The position numbers and the translations under genes are program-made. The notes beneath the pieces were generated by a model, which did not search any database, was not told where the DNA came from, and saw nothing but the letters and a program-made list of their open reading frames with translations. Of a DNA stretch of 64,000 nt, positions 1 to 9,588 are shown piece after piece. Origin of the DNA: Thalassotalea marina. GTDB lineage: Bacteria; Pseudomonadota; Gammaproteobacteria; Enterobacterales; Alteromonadaceae. The stretch's first letter is position 1, and each line of letters starts with the position of its first letter. The stretch spans positions 186,001 to 250,000 of the forward strand of contig NZ_BNCK01000004.1 of assembly GCF_014656435.1 (NCBI RefSeq), read 5' to 3'.

Positions 1-1
1 T

Positions 2-508
2 ACAGTCAATCCAAATGGTCCTAGTGCATTAATGTTTGCGTGGATGGGGCCTTTTATTGGTGCGCTTATTCGCCCTGTTGGTGGTTGGATATCTGATAAG
101 GTCGGTGGTGCATTAGTTACGCAAATATGCGCAGTGATTATGGTTGCAAGTGCTTTAGGTGTTGCTTATTTTATGCAAGCAGCCTATCAATCAGCTACGC
201 CAGAGCAGTATTTTATCCCGTTCTTCGTGCTATTTTTAATTCTTTTTGCCGCTACAGGTATAGGTAATGGCTCAACGTTTCGTACCATTGCCATGGTGTT
301 TCCAAAAGAGCAAGCTGGCCCAGTATTGGGCTGGACATCTGCAGTTGCAGCTTATGGTGCTTTTTATATCCCTAAAGTACTTGGTGAACAAATTAAGGCA
401 ACCACACCGGAGGTTGCTCTAATTGGCTTTGCTATTTTTTACGCCATTTGTTTATTTATTAATTATTGGTTCTACTTACGTAAAAATGGTGAGTTTTATA
501 ATCCATAA
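2..508 (+). CDS. narK: NarK-type nitrate/nitrite MFS transporter, C-terminal part (partial)
   Basis: The reading frame is open from base 2, so the true start lies left of the window and only about the last 168 residues are visible. They contain several hydrophobic helices and the segment GPFIGALIRPVGGWISDKVG, which matches the conserved loop and glycine-rich signature of NarK/NasA major facilitator transporters. A second glycine-rich helix (ATGIGNGSTFR) is typical of the family, where it lines the anion path. The expected role is nitrate uptake and/or nitrite export in the inner membrane, feeding the NarGHI enzyme encoded just to the right. It converges on the narX-like gene, with a shared terminator between them. 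Which NarK subtype it is cannot be decided from the fragment. Confidence 0.9.
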   Translation, partial: TVNPNGPSALMFAWMGPFIGALIRPVGGWISDKVGGALVTQICAVIMVASALGVAYFMQAAYQSATPEQYFIPFFVLFLILFAATGIGNGSTFRTIAMVFPKEQAGPVLGWTSAVAAYGAFYIPKVLGEQIKATTPEVALIGFAIFYAICLFINYWFYLRKNGEFYNP

Positions 509-532
509 TAAAGTAGGGGATTTATAAATAGT

Positions 533-561
533 AAAAACCAGAGCTTTAGACTCTGGTTTTT
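533..561. terminator. Bidirectional rho-independent terminator between narK and narX
   Basis: An 11-bp perfect stem (AAAAACCAGAG / CTCTGGTTTTT) surrounds a 7-nt loop. The A-run and T-run at the two ends make it work on both strands, as expected between two convergent genes. Confidence 0.85.
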
Positions 562-577
562 ATGCTCTACTTATGCC

Positions 578-2467
578 CTAAGAAGCCTTTTCAATTAGGT
601 AGGTAGGCCTAAATATCAACTTAACCATTGCGCCTCCGTCAGCGTTGTTTTCAATATTTACCATGCCTTTTAAATGTTGACTTCTTTCTTTTATTATCGC
701 CAATCCATAATGGTTAAGCTTTGATGGGTCACCTGGAATACCAACGCCATTATCTATGATGTGCAAATGTATATTTTTGTCTTGGTCTGCAAACACTGCA
801 ACTAAGGTATTATCAGCTTTAGAATGATGTAATGCATTTTGTGTTGCCTCACGAGCAATCTGCATAAGGTGTATTTCTTCATTAGGCGTTAAAGGTATCC
901 CCTCGATTTGATAGTCTAAAGTAAACACCATTTTCCCATTGGCTCTGTCATTAAGCGAGTCAACCATTTCGATGAAGGTTTGCTGTAAGCCCGCAACATC
1001 AATTTTTAGTCTAAATGTGGTTAGTAACTCCCTTAGTTGCAGGTATGCTGAACTCAGGCCTGTTTTAAGCTCATCAACAACGTCATCAATTTGTTCTTCA
1101 GTTGCGTTTTTATCACGAAGTTTTTGTAAACGTGTAACTTGAAACTTTAGATAAGACAATGCTTGTGCCAACGAATCATGTAACTCCCTAGCAATAACAT
1201 TACGTTCTTTTAAGATAGTAATACGTCTAGTTTGTTCATTTTGTTGGCGAATATGTAAGCCATTGGCAATTAACGTAGTTATTGATGAAAATAACTGATG
1301 CTGCCAAGATTCGAGGGGAAAATCATCTTCAATCGTACATACTAACACGCCGTAGTTAATATCCCCCTTGTTGATAGGGTAGCGCATTTCGGTGGTTTGA
1401 TTTTGATAAACACTTTGATTGACATTGCTAGATAAACAGCTACCACAGTCTTTTTGGATACATTTTTCCGGCAAATCTTTTTCTTTGGTGATGATGTGTT
1501 CGTAGGGTTGTCCACTATTAATTGTGGTTAAGCATAAGTCTAAATCAGGTTTTCCCGTAATTTTCGATAACTCCTTAGTGATCGGACTAAGGTCAAGTGT
1601 TTCACTAGGCTCGTTAATGAGTTGTGAAGTTCTATATAGAAGCTCCAGCGTGTCATTACTTTGCCTAAGTTCTACTGTTTTTTGTTTGACGCGGCGTTCA
1701 AGTTGACCATAAGACTGTGATACTGCACGAGACATTTTATTCATCGTCTCTGCGAGCAACCCTAATTCGTCATTTTGCTGTATAGTCGTTTTAGCTGTGT
1801 AGTCTCCTGCCATGATTTGTCTTGCGGACGCTGTCAATTCAGTAAGTGGCTTCTCGATCCTGCGGCTTATTTGCAACATAGTGAAAGTCACCATAAGGAT
1901 AGTCACCAGTAAAGATATACCTAATATCATTCTGATCAAAGATACTCGGTTTTCTGCCCGCTGTTGATAAAGGCTGACCAGTACATTGAGCTTTTGCACA
2001 AAATCTTCGATTGCACTATTCATGTTGAGTAATTCAGTATCGCTCAATAAATGCGGGGTGTGTATCGCATTTGCTAGCATAGGTTTAAGCTCGTCACGCC
2101 AAGCGGTATTAATATCATTTAACGTTTTACTTAATGATACTTCGTTTAGTTTTCCCTTAGGGGTTTTCATTAACGGAGCATTTATGGTTTTATCAAATGT
2201 TTCAATAGCATCGATAATTTTGTCTTTTTGTATGTCGTGCATCGACGGTGCTAATTGTGGCAGTAACATAATATTGGTTAATATTTTGTAACTTTGTTTC
2301 CTTAACGATCCTGCTTCATTAATGATTAATGCGTCATGATCTGCCATATCGCTGATAAACATCGAGCTAAACATACTTAAAATTGCAATGGCACTGATAA
2401 TAAACATCATGGAACCAATGCGAAAAACGATTGAATTAAACAGACGATCGAGCATTTTGCTTCTCAT
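578..2467 (-). CDS. narX: NarX-type nitrate/nitrite sensor histidine kinase
   Basis: A 629-residue inner-membrane sensor kinase. An N-terminal helix (about residues 13-38) and a second at about 178-198 bracket a periplasmic helical sensor region like that of NarX/NarQ. They are followed by HAMP (EKPLTELTASARQIMAGDY), a GAF-like middle region with a Cys cluster (CIQKDCGSC), a HisKA_3 dimerisation domain with RELHDS (phospho-acceptor His near residue 431) and a C-terminal HATPase domain (NALHHSKA, DNGVGIP). The family autophosphorylates in response to nitrate and phosphorylates a NarL/NarP-type regulator. The ATG at 2467 follows AAGAAGG at good spacing. The partner regulator gene is not in the window: the gene on its 3' side is the convergent narK. 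It is divergent from narG, so the 231-bp gap probably serves both promoters. Confidence 0.9.
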   Translation of the reverse strand: MRSKMLDRLFNSIVFRIGSMMFIISAIAILSMFSSMFISDMADHDALIINEAGSLRKQSYKILTNIMLLPQLAPSMHDIQKDKIIDAIETFDKTINAPLMKTPKGKLNEVSLSKTLNDINTAWRDELKPMLANAIHTPHLLSDTELLNMNSAIEDFVQKLNVLVSLYQQRAENRVSLIRMILGISLLVTILMVTFTMLQISRRIEKPLTELTASARQIMAGDYTAKTTIQQNDELGLLAETMNKMSRAVSQSYGQLERRVKQKTVELRQSNDTLELLYRTSQLINEPSETLDLSPITKELSKITGKPDLDLCLTTINSGQPYEHIITKEKDLPEKCIQKDCGSCLSSNVNQSVYQNQTTEMRYPINKGDINYGVLVCTIEDDFPLESWQHQLFSSITTLIANGLHIRQQNEQTRRITILKERNVIARELHDSLAQALSYLKFQVTRLQKLRDKNATEEQIDDVVDELKTGLSSAYLQLRELLTTFRLKIDVAGLQQTFIEMVDSLNDRANGKMVFTLDYQIEGIPLTPNEEIHLMQIAREATQNALHHSKADNTLVAVFADQDKNIHLHIIDNGVGIPGDPSKLNHYGLAIIKERSQHLKGMVNIENNADGGAMVKLIFRPTYLIEKAS

Positions 2468-2582
2468 TTGAACCTTCTTAAGTAATACCTACAAAAACAA
2501 GCTAAGCCATAGCAAGCTCGATAAAAACGAATCTTATCGGTTGCCTGCCTTTATTTTAGCGAAGTTCACTGTTTAAACCGTA

Positions 2583-2598
2583 TACCCATTAAGAGGTA
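2583..2598. promoter_or_regulatory. NarL/NarP 7-2-7 binding site upstream of narG
   Basis: TACCCAT, two bases, then AGAGGTA (the reverse complement of TACCTCT). Both heptamers fit the NarL/NarP consensus TACYNMT and are arranged as an inverted repeat with 2-bp spacing, the arrangement both regulators bind. The centre lies about 82 bp upstream of the predicted narG transcription start, so it could also act on the divergent narX. Confidence 0.75.
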
Positions 2599-2624
2599 GA
2601 TGCAATTTTACTGATTTTTACACC

Positions 2625-2638
2625 TTGATCTGGATCAA
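2625..2638. promoter_or_regulatory. FNR (anaerobic) box for narG
   Basis: TTGATCTGGATCAA is a perfect match to the FNR/Anr consensus TTGAT-N4-ATCAA. Its centre (2631.5) is 41.5 bp upstream of a predicted start near 2673, which is the class II activation geometry. Confidence 0.9.
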
Positions 2639-2659
2639 ATATTTCTAGCTTGCCTTCAC

Positions 2660-2665
2660 TAAGAT
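2660..2665 (+). promoter_or_regulatory. -10 element of the narGHJI promoter
   Basis: TAAGAT lies 21 bp downstream of the FNR box, with predicted initiation at about 2672-2673. There is no good -35 hexamer because the FNR box occupies that position, as in class II FNR promoters. Confidence 0.7.
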
Positions 2666-2698
2666 GAGAGCATACTCAACGTAAAGCTGGAGATTAAT

Positions 2699-5600
2699 AT
2701 GAGTCGTTTTTTAGATAGATTACGCTTTTTCAAGCCAAAGTCTGAAAGCTTCTCAGGTGAACATGGCGTCACTACAGAAGAAGATCGTAGCTGGGAAGAT
2801 GGCTACCGCCGTCGTTGGCAGCATGACAAAATTGTACGTTCAACTCATGGTGTAAATTGTACTGGTTCGTGTAGTTGGAAGATCTACGTAAAAGACGGAT
2901 TAGTTACTTGGGAAACTCAGCAAACCGATTATCCAAGAACTAGACCCGATTTACCCAACCATGAGCCTAGAGGCTGCCCACGTGGAGCATCGTACTCATG
3001 GTATATCTACAGTGCAAACCGACTAAAATATCCAAAAGTACGAAAAAAACTGATCAAGCTATGGCGGGAAGCACGTGCTCAATATGCTGATCCTGTTGAC
3101 GCTTGGCAATCTATTGTTGAAGACAAAGATAAAGCCAATGCTTATAAACAACAGCGTGGGCTCGGTGGCTTTGTTCGAGCAGATTGGAAAGAAGTAAACG
3201 AAATAATTGCTTCAGCCAATATTTACACAACAAAAACTTATGGACCTGATCGAGTTACTGGTTTTTCGCCAATCCCTGCAATGTCTATGGTCTCTTATGC
3301 TGCAGGTGCACGCTATTTGTCGTTAATCGGTGGCAACTGTTTAAGTTTTTATGACTGGTATTGTGATTTACCACCAGCATCACCTCAAATTTGGGGCGAA
3401 CAAACCGACGTACCTGAATCTGCAGATTGGTATAATTCAAATTACATCATTGCTTGGGGTTCAAACGTACCGCAAACTCGTACACCAGATGCACACTTTT
3501 TAACTGAGGTTCGCTATAAAGGAACAAAAGTTGTTTCTATAACCTCAGATTATTCTGAGCTTTCTAAATTAACCGATCAGTGGCTTGCACCAAAACAAGG
3601 TACAGACGCAGCATTAGCCATGGCTTTTGGCCACGTTATATTGAAGGAATACCATACAACGGGTAAAAGTGAATATTTTACCAATTATGTGCGCAGTACG
3701 ACTGACTTCCCAATGCTGGTTATGTTAGATGAAAAAGATGGTCATTTGGTACAAGGACGCTTTTTACGTGCTTCTGATTTGGCAAACAACCTGGGACAAA
3801 ACAACAACCCTGAATGGAAAACTATTGCATTAGACCAAAACACAAATGAACTCATTTCACCTAATGGCTCTGTTGGTTATCGTTGGGGTGAAGATGGACG
3901 CAAACGTGGTAAATGGAATATTGAACAGCGCGACGGCCATAGTGGAGATGAAGTAACGTTAAAGTTAAGTTTAAAAGAGGGTCACGACGATATTGTAAAC
4001 GTTGCGTTTCCTTATTTTGCAACTAAAGCAAATGCGCACGAACATAACTATTTTGATCACACTGAGCATAGCGACATTATCAATCGAAAAGTGCCGGTTA
4101 AAAAAATCACTTTGGCCGATGGCAGTCATATCGTAGTTGCTACTGTTTTTGATTTAACGTTGGCAAATTATGGTGTTGATAACGGCTATCAGTGTGAAAA
4201 CTCAGCTACTTCATACGAGCAAGACTTACCTTATACGCCTAAATGGCAAGAAAAAATCACTGGTTGTCGAGCTCAAGACGTAATCAAAGTAGCAAAAGAA
4301 TTTGCCGATAACGCCGCAAAGACCAGAGGTCGCTCAATGGTGATTGTAGGTGCCGCGCTAAACCATTGGTATCACATGGATATGAATTACCGTGGTCTGA
4401 TCAATATGTTGATGATGTGTGGCTGTATTGGGCAATCTGGCGGTGGCTGGGCACACTATGTAGGTCAAGAAAAACTGCGTCCTCAAACAGGATGGCAACC
4501 ACTGGCATTTGGTTTAGATTGGCAACGACCACCTCGTCATATGAATGGTACATCGTTTTTCTACAACCACTCTAGCCAATGGCGTTACGAAAAACTGTCA
4601 ATGGATGAAGTGATTTCACCGTTAGCTGATAAATCAAAGTGGTCTGGGTCTATTGTAGACTTTAACTCACGTGCTGAACGCATGGGTTGGTTACCATCAG
4701 CACCGCAATTAGGTACTAATCCTTTAACACTTTGCAAAGAAGCAGAGAAAGCGGGCATGTCAGTCAAAGACTATACCGTAGGGCAACTTAAATCAGGACA
4801 ACTTAAATTTGCCTGTGAAGAGCCTGATAACCCACAAAACTTTCCTCGTAATATGTTTGTATGGCGCTCCAACTTACTTGGCTCCTCTGGTAAAGGTCAC
4901 GAGTACATGCTTAAACATTTATTAGGTACAAAACATGGCCTAATGGGTAAGGATCTAGGCGAATCTGGTGACAAAAAGCCTGAAGATGTCCAATTTGAAG
5001 AAAAGGGCGCAGAAGGCAAGGTTGATTTGTTTGTTACATTAGATTTTCGTATGTCAACAACATGTTTGTACTCCGATATCGTGTTACCAACAGCTACTTG
5101 GTATGAAAAGGACGACATGAATACCTCGGATATGCATCCGTTTATTCATCCGCTTTCCAAAGCCGTTGATCCAGTGTGGGAAGCGCGATCTGATTGGGAT
5201 ATTTTCAAAGGTATCGCAAAAAAATTCTCAGAGCTTACACCTGGGCACTTAGGTAAAGAAAAAGACTTAGTTACTGTGCCAATATTACATGATACACCAG
5301 CTGAAATTGCGCAACCATTTGGTGTAAAAGCCTGGTGGAAGGGGGAGTGTGATTTAATTCCTGGTCAAACAGCGCCTAATTTAGTTGAGGTTGAGCGAGA
5401 TTACCCCAATATTTACGCGCGCTTTACCTCACTTGGGCCTCTAATGGACAAGTTAGGAAATGGTGGTAAAGGTATAAGTTGGAATACTCAAGAGGAAGTT
5501 GATTTTCTTGGAAAACTTAACAAAGTACATCACGAAGGCGCAAACGAAGGCCGTCCAAAAATTGATTCAGCCATTGACGCCTGTGAGGTTATTTTATCAC

Positions 5601-6481
5601 TAGCTCCTGAAACAAACGGCCATGTGGCCGTAAAGGCTTGGGATGCCTTAGGTAAAATTACTGGCCGTGATCACACTCATTTAGCTAAACCCAAAGAAGA
5701 AGAAAAAATTCGTTTTCGTGATATCCAAGCGCAACCAAGAAAAATTATATCTTCTCCAACCTGGTCAGGGTTAGAAGATGAACATGTTTCATACAATGCT
5801 GGATATACCAACGTTCATGAATTAATCCCTTGGCGCACCATTACAGGTAGACAGCAGTTTTACCAAGATCATGAATGGATGAGAGATTTTGGTGAAACAA
5901 TGTGTGTTTATAAGCCCCCAATCAACCTAAAAACTGTACAGCCATTAATGAATAAAAAACCTAATGGCAATAAAGAAATTGCTTTGAACTGGATCACACC
6001 ACATCAAAAATGGGGTATTCATTCAACATACTCGGATAACTTGTTAATGCTGACATTGTCGCGAGGTGGCCCAATTGTTTGGATCTCAGAAGTGGATGCT
6101 AAAGCTGCCGGCATAGTTGATAACGATTGGATTGAAGTGTTTAACGTTAACGGTGCAATTGCAGCAAGAGCAGTTGTTTCACAACGTGTGCCAGAGGGTA
6201 TGAGCATGATGTACCACGCTCAAGAACGCATTGTTAACGTTCCTGGCGCAGAAACCACACAAACACGCGGAGGTATCCATAACTCAGTTACCCGTGCTGT
6301 GATGAAACCTACACACATGATTGGCGGTTACGCTCAACAATCATACGGGTTTAACTATTACGGCACCGTAGGTTGTAACAGGGACGAGTTCGTTATTGTT
6401 CGAAAAATGTCAAAAGTGGATTGGTTAGATGAAGAATCAAATGACCAAACTGAAGCACAGCTGAATGAGTACAGAGGTTAG
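2699..6481 (+). CDS. narG: Respiratory nitrate reductase alpha subunit NarG
   Basis: A 1260-residue molybdenum (bis-MGD) catalytic subunit that reduces nitrate to nitrite on the cytoplasmic face of the membrane, taking electrons from NarH. E. coli NarG is close in length (1247). The N-terminus MSRFLDRLRFFK matches the vestigial signal of NarG. The FS0 [4Fe-4S] motif is visible as HGVNCTGSCSW (H-x3-C-x3-C) near residue 50, and the Mo-site region as GGNCLSFYDWYCDLPPASP near residue 215. The chosen ATG follows GGAGAT. It is the first gene of narGHJI, with a 5-nt gap to narH, and sits behind the FNR and NarL sites. No key motif appears damaged. Confidence 0.98.
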   Translation: MSRFLDRLRFFKPKSESFSGEHGVTTEEDRSWEDGYRRRWQHDKIVRSTHGVNCTGSCSWKIYVKDGLVTWETQQTDYPRTRPDLPNHEPRGCPRGASYSWYIYSANRLKYPKVRKKLIKLWREARAQYADPVDAWQSIVEDKDKANAYKQQRGLGGFVRADWKEVNEIIASANIYTTKTYGPDRVTGFSPIPAMSMVSYAAGARYLSLIGGNCLSFYDWYCDLPPASPQIWGEQTDVPESADWYNSNYIIAWGSNVPQTRTPDAHFLTEVRYKGTKVVSITSDYSELSKLTDQWLAPKQGTDAALAMAFGHVILKEYHTTGKSEYFTNYVRSTTDFPMLVMLDEKDGHLVQGRFLRASDLANNLGQNNNPEWKTIALDQNTNELISPNGSVGYRWGEDGRKRGKWNIEQRDGHSGDEVTLKLSLKEGHDDIVNVAFPYFATKANAHEHNYFDHTEHSDIINRKVPVKKITLADGSHIVVATVFDLTLANYGVDNGYQCENSATSYEQDLPYTPKWQEKITGCRAQDVIKVAKEFADNAAKTRGRSMVIVGAALNHWYHMDMNYRGLINMLMMCGCIGQSGGGWAHYVGQEKLRPQTGWQPLAFGLDWQRPPRHMNGTSFFYNHSSQWRYEKLSMDEVISPLADKSKWSGSIVDFNSRAERMGWLPSAPQLGTNPLTLCKEAEKAGMSVKDYTVGQLKSGQLKFACEEPDNPQNFPRNMFVWRSNLLGSSGKGHEYMLKHLLGTKHGLMGKDLGESGDKKPEDVQFEEKGAEGKVDLFVTLDFRMSTTCLYSDIVLPTATWYEKDDMNTSDMHPFIHPLSKAVDPVWEARSDWDIFKGIAKKFSELTPGHLGKEKDLVTVPILHDTPAEIAQPFGVKAWWKGECDLIPGQTAPNLVEVERDYPNIYARFTSLGPLMDKLGNGGKGISWNTQEEVDFLGKLNKVHHEGANEGRPKIDSAIDACEVILSLAPETNGHVAVKAWDALGKITGRDHTHLAKPKEEEKIRFRDIQAQPRKIISSPTWSGLEDEHVSYNAGYTNVHELIPWRTITGRQQFYQDHEWMRDFGETMCVYKPPINLKTVQPLMNKKPNGNKEIALNWITPHQKWGIHSTYSDNLLMLTLSRGGPIVWISEVDAKAAGIVDNDWIEVFNVNGAIAARAVVSQRVPEGMSMMYHAQERIVNVPGAETTQTRGGIHNSVTRAVMKPTHMIGGYAQQSYGFNYYGTVGCNRDEFVIVRKMSKVDWLDEESNDQTEAQLNEYRG

Positions 6482-6486
6482 TCACT

Positions 6487-8028
6487 ATGAAAGTTAGAGC
6501 GCAAATAGGTATGGTGCTGAACTTAGACAAATGTATAGGTTGTCATACTTGTTCAGTTACTTGTAAAAATGTTTGGACATCTCGTGAAGGTGTTGAGTAC
6601 GCTTGGTTTAACAATGTTGAAAGTAAACCAGGTGTAGGTTATCCAAAAGAGTGGGAAAACCAAGAAAAATGGAATGGCGGCTGGGTACGTAATTCAGCAG
6701 GTAAACTTGAACCCAAACAAGGGGGTAAACGTCGAATTTTAGCTAATATCTTCGCAAACCCAGATTTACCTGAAATAGATGATTATTACGAACCATTTGA
6801 TTTTGATTATCAGCACCTGCATAAAGCGGGCGAATCAAAACATCAACCTGTTGCCCGTCCAAGATCCTTGATCTCTGGTCAGCGTATGGAAAAAATTAAC
6901 TGGGGACCTAACTGGGAAGAAATTTTAGGTACTGAGTTTAAACATCGGAAAGCAGATAAAAACTTTGATCATGTTCAAGCCGACATTTATGGTCAGTTTG
7001 AAAAGACCTTTATGATGTATCTGCCACGTTTATGTGAACACTGTTTAAACCCAGCGTGTGTCGCAAGTTGTCCAAGTGGTGCAATCTATAAACGTGAAGA
7101 AGACGGTATTGTATTAATTGATCAAGACAAATGTCGTGGATGGCGTATGTGTGTTTCTGGATGCCCATACAAAAAGATCTACTACAACTGGAAAACGGGT
7201 AAATCAGAAAAATGTATTTTTTGTTATCCACGCATTGAAGCGGGACAACCAACAGTTTGTTCAGAAACTTGTGTAGGTAGAATTCGTTATCTAGGTGTAA
7301 TGCTTTATGATGCAGATCGCATTGAAGAAGCGGCGTCAGTGCCTAACGAAGAAGATTTATATCAAGCCCAATGCGATATTTTCTTAGACCCTAATGATGA
7401 AGCTGTTCAGGCGGCTGCGCTTAAAGAAGGCATTCCGCAGGCCTGGTTAGACGCCGCTGTGCAGTCGCCTGTTTATAAAATGGCAATGGAATGGAAAGTG
7501 GCATTACCACTTCATCCAGAATACCGCACCTTACCCATGGTGTGGTATGTGCCTCCTCTAAGTCCTGTTCAAACAGCGATTGAATCAGGCCATGTAGGTC
7601 AAAATGGTGTTATCCCTGACTTAAAATCACTTCGTATACCAATGAAGTATTTAGCTAACTTGTTAACAGCAGGTGATGAAAAGCCCGTTATCCATGCTCT
7701 TGAACGTATGTTAGCAATGCGCGCATATAAACGTTCACAACAGGTTGATCAGGTAGAAGATAGCAAAGTGCTGGAGCAAGTTGGTTTATCTAAAATGCAA
7801 ATTGAAGACATGTATCACACCATGGCCATTGCTAACTACGAAGATCGTTTTGTTATTCCAACTAGCCATAAAGTACAAACAGATAACGCTTTTAATGATA
7901 AATCAGGTTGTGGTTTTAGCTTTGGCAATGGTTGTGCAACGGGGTCGACAGGGACAAACTTGTTTGGTGGTAAATCACAAACACAACGTCAAGTGATCCC
8001 TGTTAGCATGATAGATCCGATGGAGTAG
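6487..8028 (+). CDS. narH: Respiratory nitrate reductase beta subunit NarH
   Basis: A 513-residue iron-sulfur subunit that carries electrons from NarI haem to NarG. Four Cys clusters are visible: CIGCHTCSVTC (residues about 16-26), CEHCLNPACVASC (about 182-194), CRGWRMCVSGC (about 215-225) and CIFCYPRIEAGQPTVCSETC. In the third, Trp replaces one Cys, which in this family gives the [3Fe-4S] centre. The C-terminal tail after about residue 480 (GCGFSFGNGCATGS) is glycine-rich. It is co-transcribed with narG and narJ, with a 12-nt gap containing GGAGG before narJ. Confidence 0.98.
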   Translation: MKVRAQIGMVLNLDKCIGCHTCSVTCKNVWTSREGVEYAWFNNVESKPGVGYPKEWENQEKWNGGWVRNSAGKLEPKQGGKRRILANIFANPDLPEIDDYYEPFDFDYQHLHKAGESKHQPVARPRSLISGQRMEKINWGPNWEEILGTEFKHRKADKNFDHVQADIYGQFEKTFMMYLPRLCEHCLNPACVASCPSGAIYKREEDGIVLIDQDKCRGWRMCVSGCPYKKIYYNWKTGKSEKCIFCYPRIEAGQPTVCSETCVGRIRYLGVMLYDADRIEEAASVPNEEDLYQAQCDIFLDPNDEAVQAAALKEGIPQAWLDAAVQSPVYKMAMEWKVALPLHPEYRTLPMVWYVPPLSPVQTAIESGHVGQNGVIPDLKSLRIPMKYLANLLTAGDEKPVIHALERMLAMRAYKRSQQVDQVEDSKVLEQVGLSKMQIEDMYHTMAIANYEDRFVIPTSHKVQTDNAFNDKSGCGFSFGNGCATGSTGTNLFGGKSQTQRQVIPVSMIDPME

Positions 8029-8040
8029 GAGGTTTTTAAT

Positions 8041-8805
8041 ATGCAAATTTTAATGACACTATCTCGATTAATTGATTACCCCAATCAAGCACTTGTTGCT
8101 GTTGCAGAAGATGTAGTTCAAGCGATAGCTAACGATAATTCGCTGTGTAGCGATGATAAGCATAACTTGATCAAGTTTTTTGATGATAGATGTGCCATGG
8201 ATATCTTAGATTGGCAATCTGAATACGATGCGCTTTTTGAACGAGGACGTTCACTGTCTTTATTATTATTTGAACACATTCACGGCGAAAGCCGTGATCG
8301 TGGGCAGGCAATGATCGACCTATTAAATCAATACAAAGCGGCCGGTTTAGATATTGGTGTGCGTGAGTTACCAGACTACATTCCGCTATTCTTAGAGTTC
8401 GTTTCTACCCAAGGGACTGACAATGCGATCAGTTGGTTACAAGATGTAGCCCATATTTTTGCTTTATTAAAAGTCAGGCTAGAACAGCGTGATAGCGACT
8501 ATGCAGTGCTCTTTAGTGCGCTAGTTAACTTAGCGCAAGCTGACATAGATTACGCGGATCTTGCACAACAAGTCCAAGGTGAAAAACGCGATGACACCAA
8601 GGAAGCAATTGATAAAGTCTGGGAAGAAGAAATGGTTAAATTTGGGCCAGATCAAAACAACGATACCTGCCCAAGTACTGTTAATCGCCCATCAGCGTCA
8701 CAAAGTCGAACACAAGAAGTTCCTATTCAAATGATGGATGCAGTTATCGCAGAAACCATAGCTAAAGAGGCTAGCCAAGCGACAACTATTCCTGGAGGTA
8801 AATAA
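8041..8805 (+). CDS. narJ: Nitrate reductase assembly chaperone NarJ
   Basis: A 254-residue all-helical cytoplasmic chaperone of the NarJ/TorD-DmsD group. In this family it holds NarG until the molybdenum cofactor and FS0 cluster are inserted and the complex docks to NarI. The typical core is present: LSRLIDYPN at the start, then LSLLLFEHIHGESRDRGQAMIDL and ELPDYIPLFLEFVS. It lies in the canonical narGHJI position, 2 nt before narI, with a clear GGAGG ribosome site. The C-terminal ~50 residues are polar and low in conservation signal, as usual. Confidence 0.97.
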   Translation: MQILMTLSRLIDYPNQALVAVAEDVVQAIANDNSLCSDDKHNLIKFFDDRCAMDILDWQSEYDALFERGRSLSLLLFEHIHGESRDRGQAMIDLLNQYKAAGLDIGVRELPDYIPLFLEFVSTQGTDNAISWLQDVAHIFALLKVRLEQRDSDYAVLFSALVNLAQADIDYADLAQQVQGEKRDDTKEAIDKVWEEEMVKFGPDQNNDTCPSTVNRPSASQSRTQEVPIQMMDAVIAETIAKEASQATTIPGGK

Positions 8806-8807
8806 TC

Positions 8808-9488
8808 ATGGACTACTTAAATACCCTGTTATTTGGTTTATATCCATATATTGCATTAACTATATTTATTTTCGGTAGCATGTTGCGCTATGACCGAGAG
8901 CAATACACTTGGAAAACAGGTTCAAGCCAAATGTTGGAAAGCAAAGGCATCCAAAAAGGCTCCATGGCATTTCATATCGGCATTATTGCGGTATTAGCTG
9001 GTCATTTTGTTGGCTTACTAACACCTCATCAAGTTTGGGATGTACTTGGCGTAACACCAGCAACCAAGCAACTGATTGCTATGGGAGCAGGCGGCTTTTT
9101 TGGGTTAATTTGTTTATATGGCATAGTTATCTTGCTAAATCGCCGATTAAACAATCCTCGTGTACGTGCAACTAGCTCTACCATGGATATTCTTATTTTA
9201 GTATTAATTTTCATACAGTTGGTGCTAGGACTTATTAGCATTCTATTTTCATTCAGTCACTTAGATGGTAGCGAAATGCTTAAAATGATGAGTTGGGCGC
9301 AAAATATCGTCACCTTTGACATGACACACGCTGCTCAATCGCTAAGTACAGTAGGATTTATCTACAAACTACATATCTTTTTAGGTATGACATTATTTGT
9401 ACTATTTCCGTTTAGCCGATTAGTGCATATTTGGAGCGTGCCAGTTAAGTATATGCGCCGAAATTACCAAGTAGTACGAGCTAAATAA
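8808..9488 (+). CDS. narI: Respiratory nitrate reductase gamma subunit NarI (cytochrome b)
   Basis: A 226-residue membrane cytochrome b that oxidises quinol and passes electrons to NarH. Five hydrophobic helices can be traced. The haem-ligand histidines are recognisable in FHIGIIAVLAGHFVGLLTPH (second helix) and in KLHIFLGMTLFVLFPFSRLVH (last helix), the two pairs used for the two b haems. The length matches the family (225). It is the last canonical nar gene. A hairpin follows about 20 bp after the stop, but the next genes run in the same direction. Confidence 0.98.
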   Translation: MDYLNTLLFGLYPYIALTIFIFGSMLRYDREQYTWKTGSSQMLESKGIQKGSMAFHIGIIAVLAGHFVGLLTPHQVWDVLGVTPATKQLIAMGAGGFFGLICLYGIVILLNRRLNNPRVRATSSTMDILILVLIFIQLVLGLISILFSFSHLDGSEMLKMMSWAQNIVTFDMTHAAQSLSTVGFIYKLHIFLGMTLFVLFPFSRLVHIWSVPVKYMRRNYQVVRAK

Positions 9489-9511
9489 TGCCTAAGTAGA
9501 GCTTTGTTATA

Positions 9512-9549
9512 GTCGCTATTAACTGTCGAAAGAATTAATAGCGACTTTT
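9512..9549 (+). terminator. Terminator or attenuator hairpin after narI
   Basis: An 11-bp perfect stem (GTCGCTATTAA / TTAATAGCGAC) with a 12-nt loop is followed by a short T-run. It may partly end nar transcription or protect the narGHJI 3' end, while allowing read-through to the isomerase gene. Confidence 0.6.
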
Positions 9550-9588
9550 ATATCGCTTAATTCATCGCTTTATTTTCGAGGAAAAATC

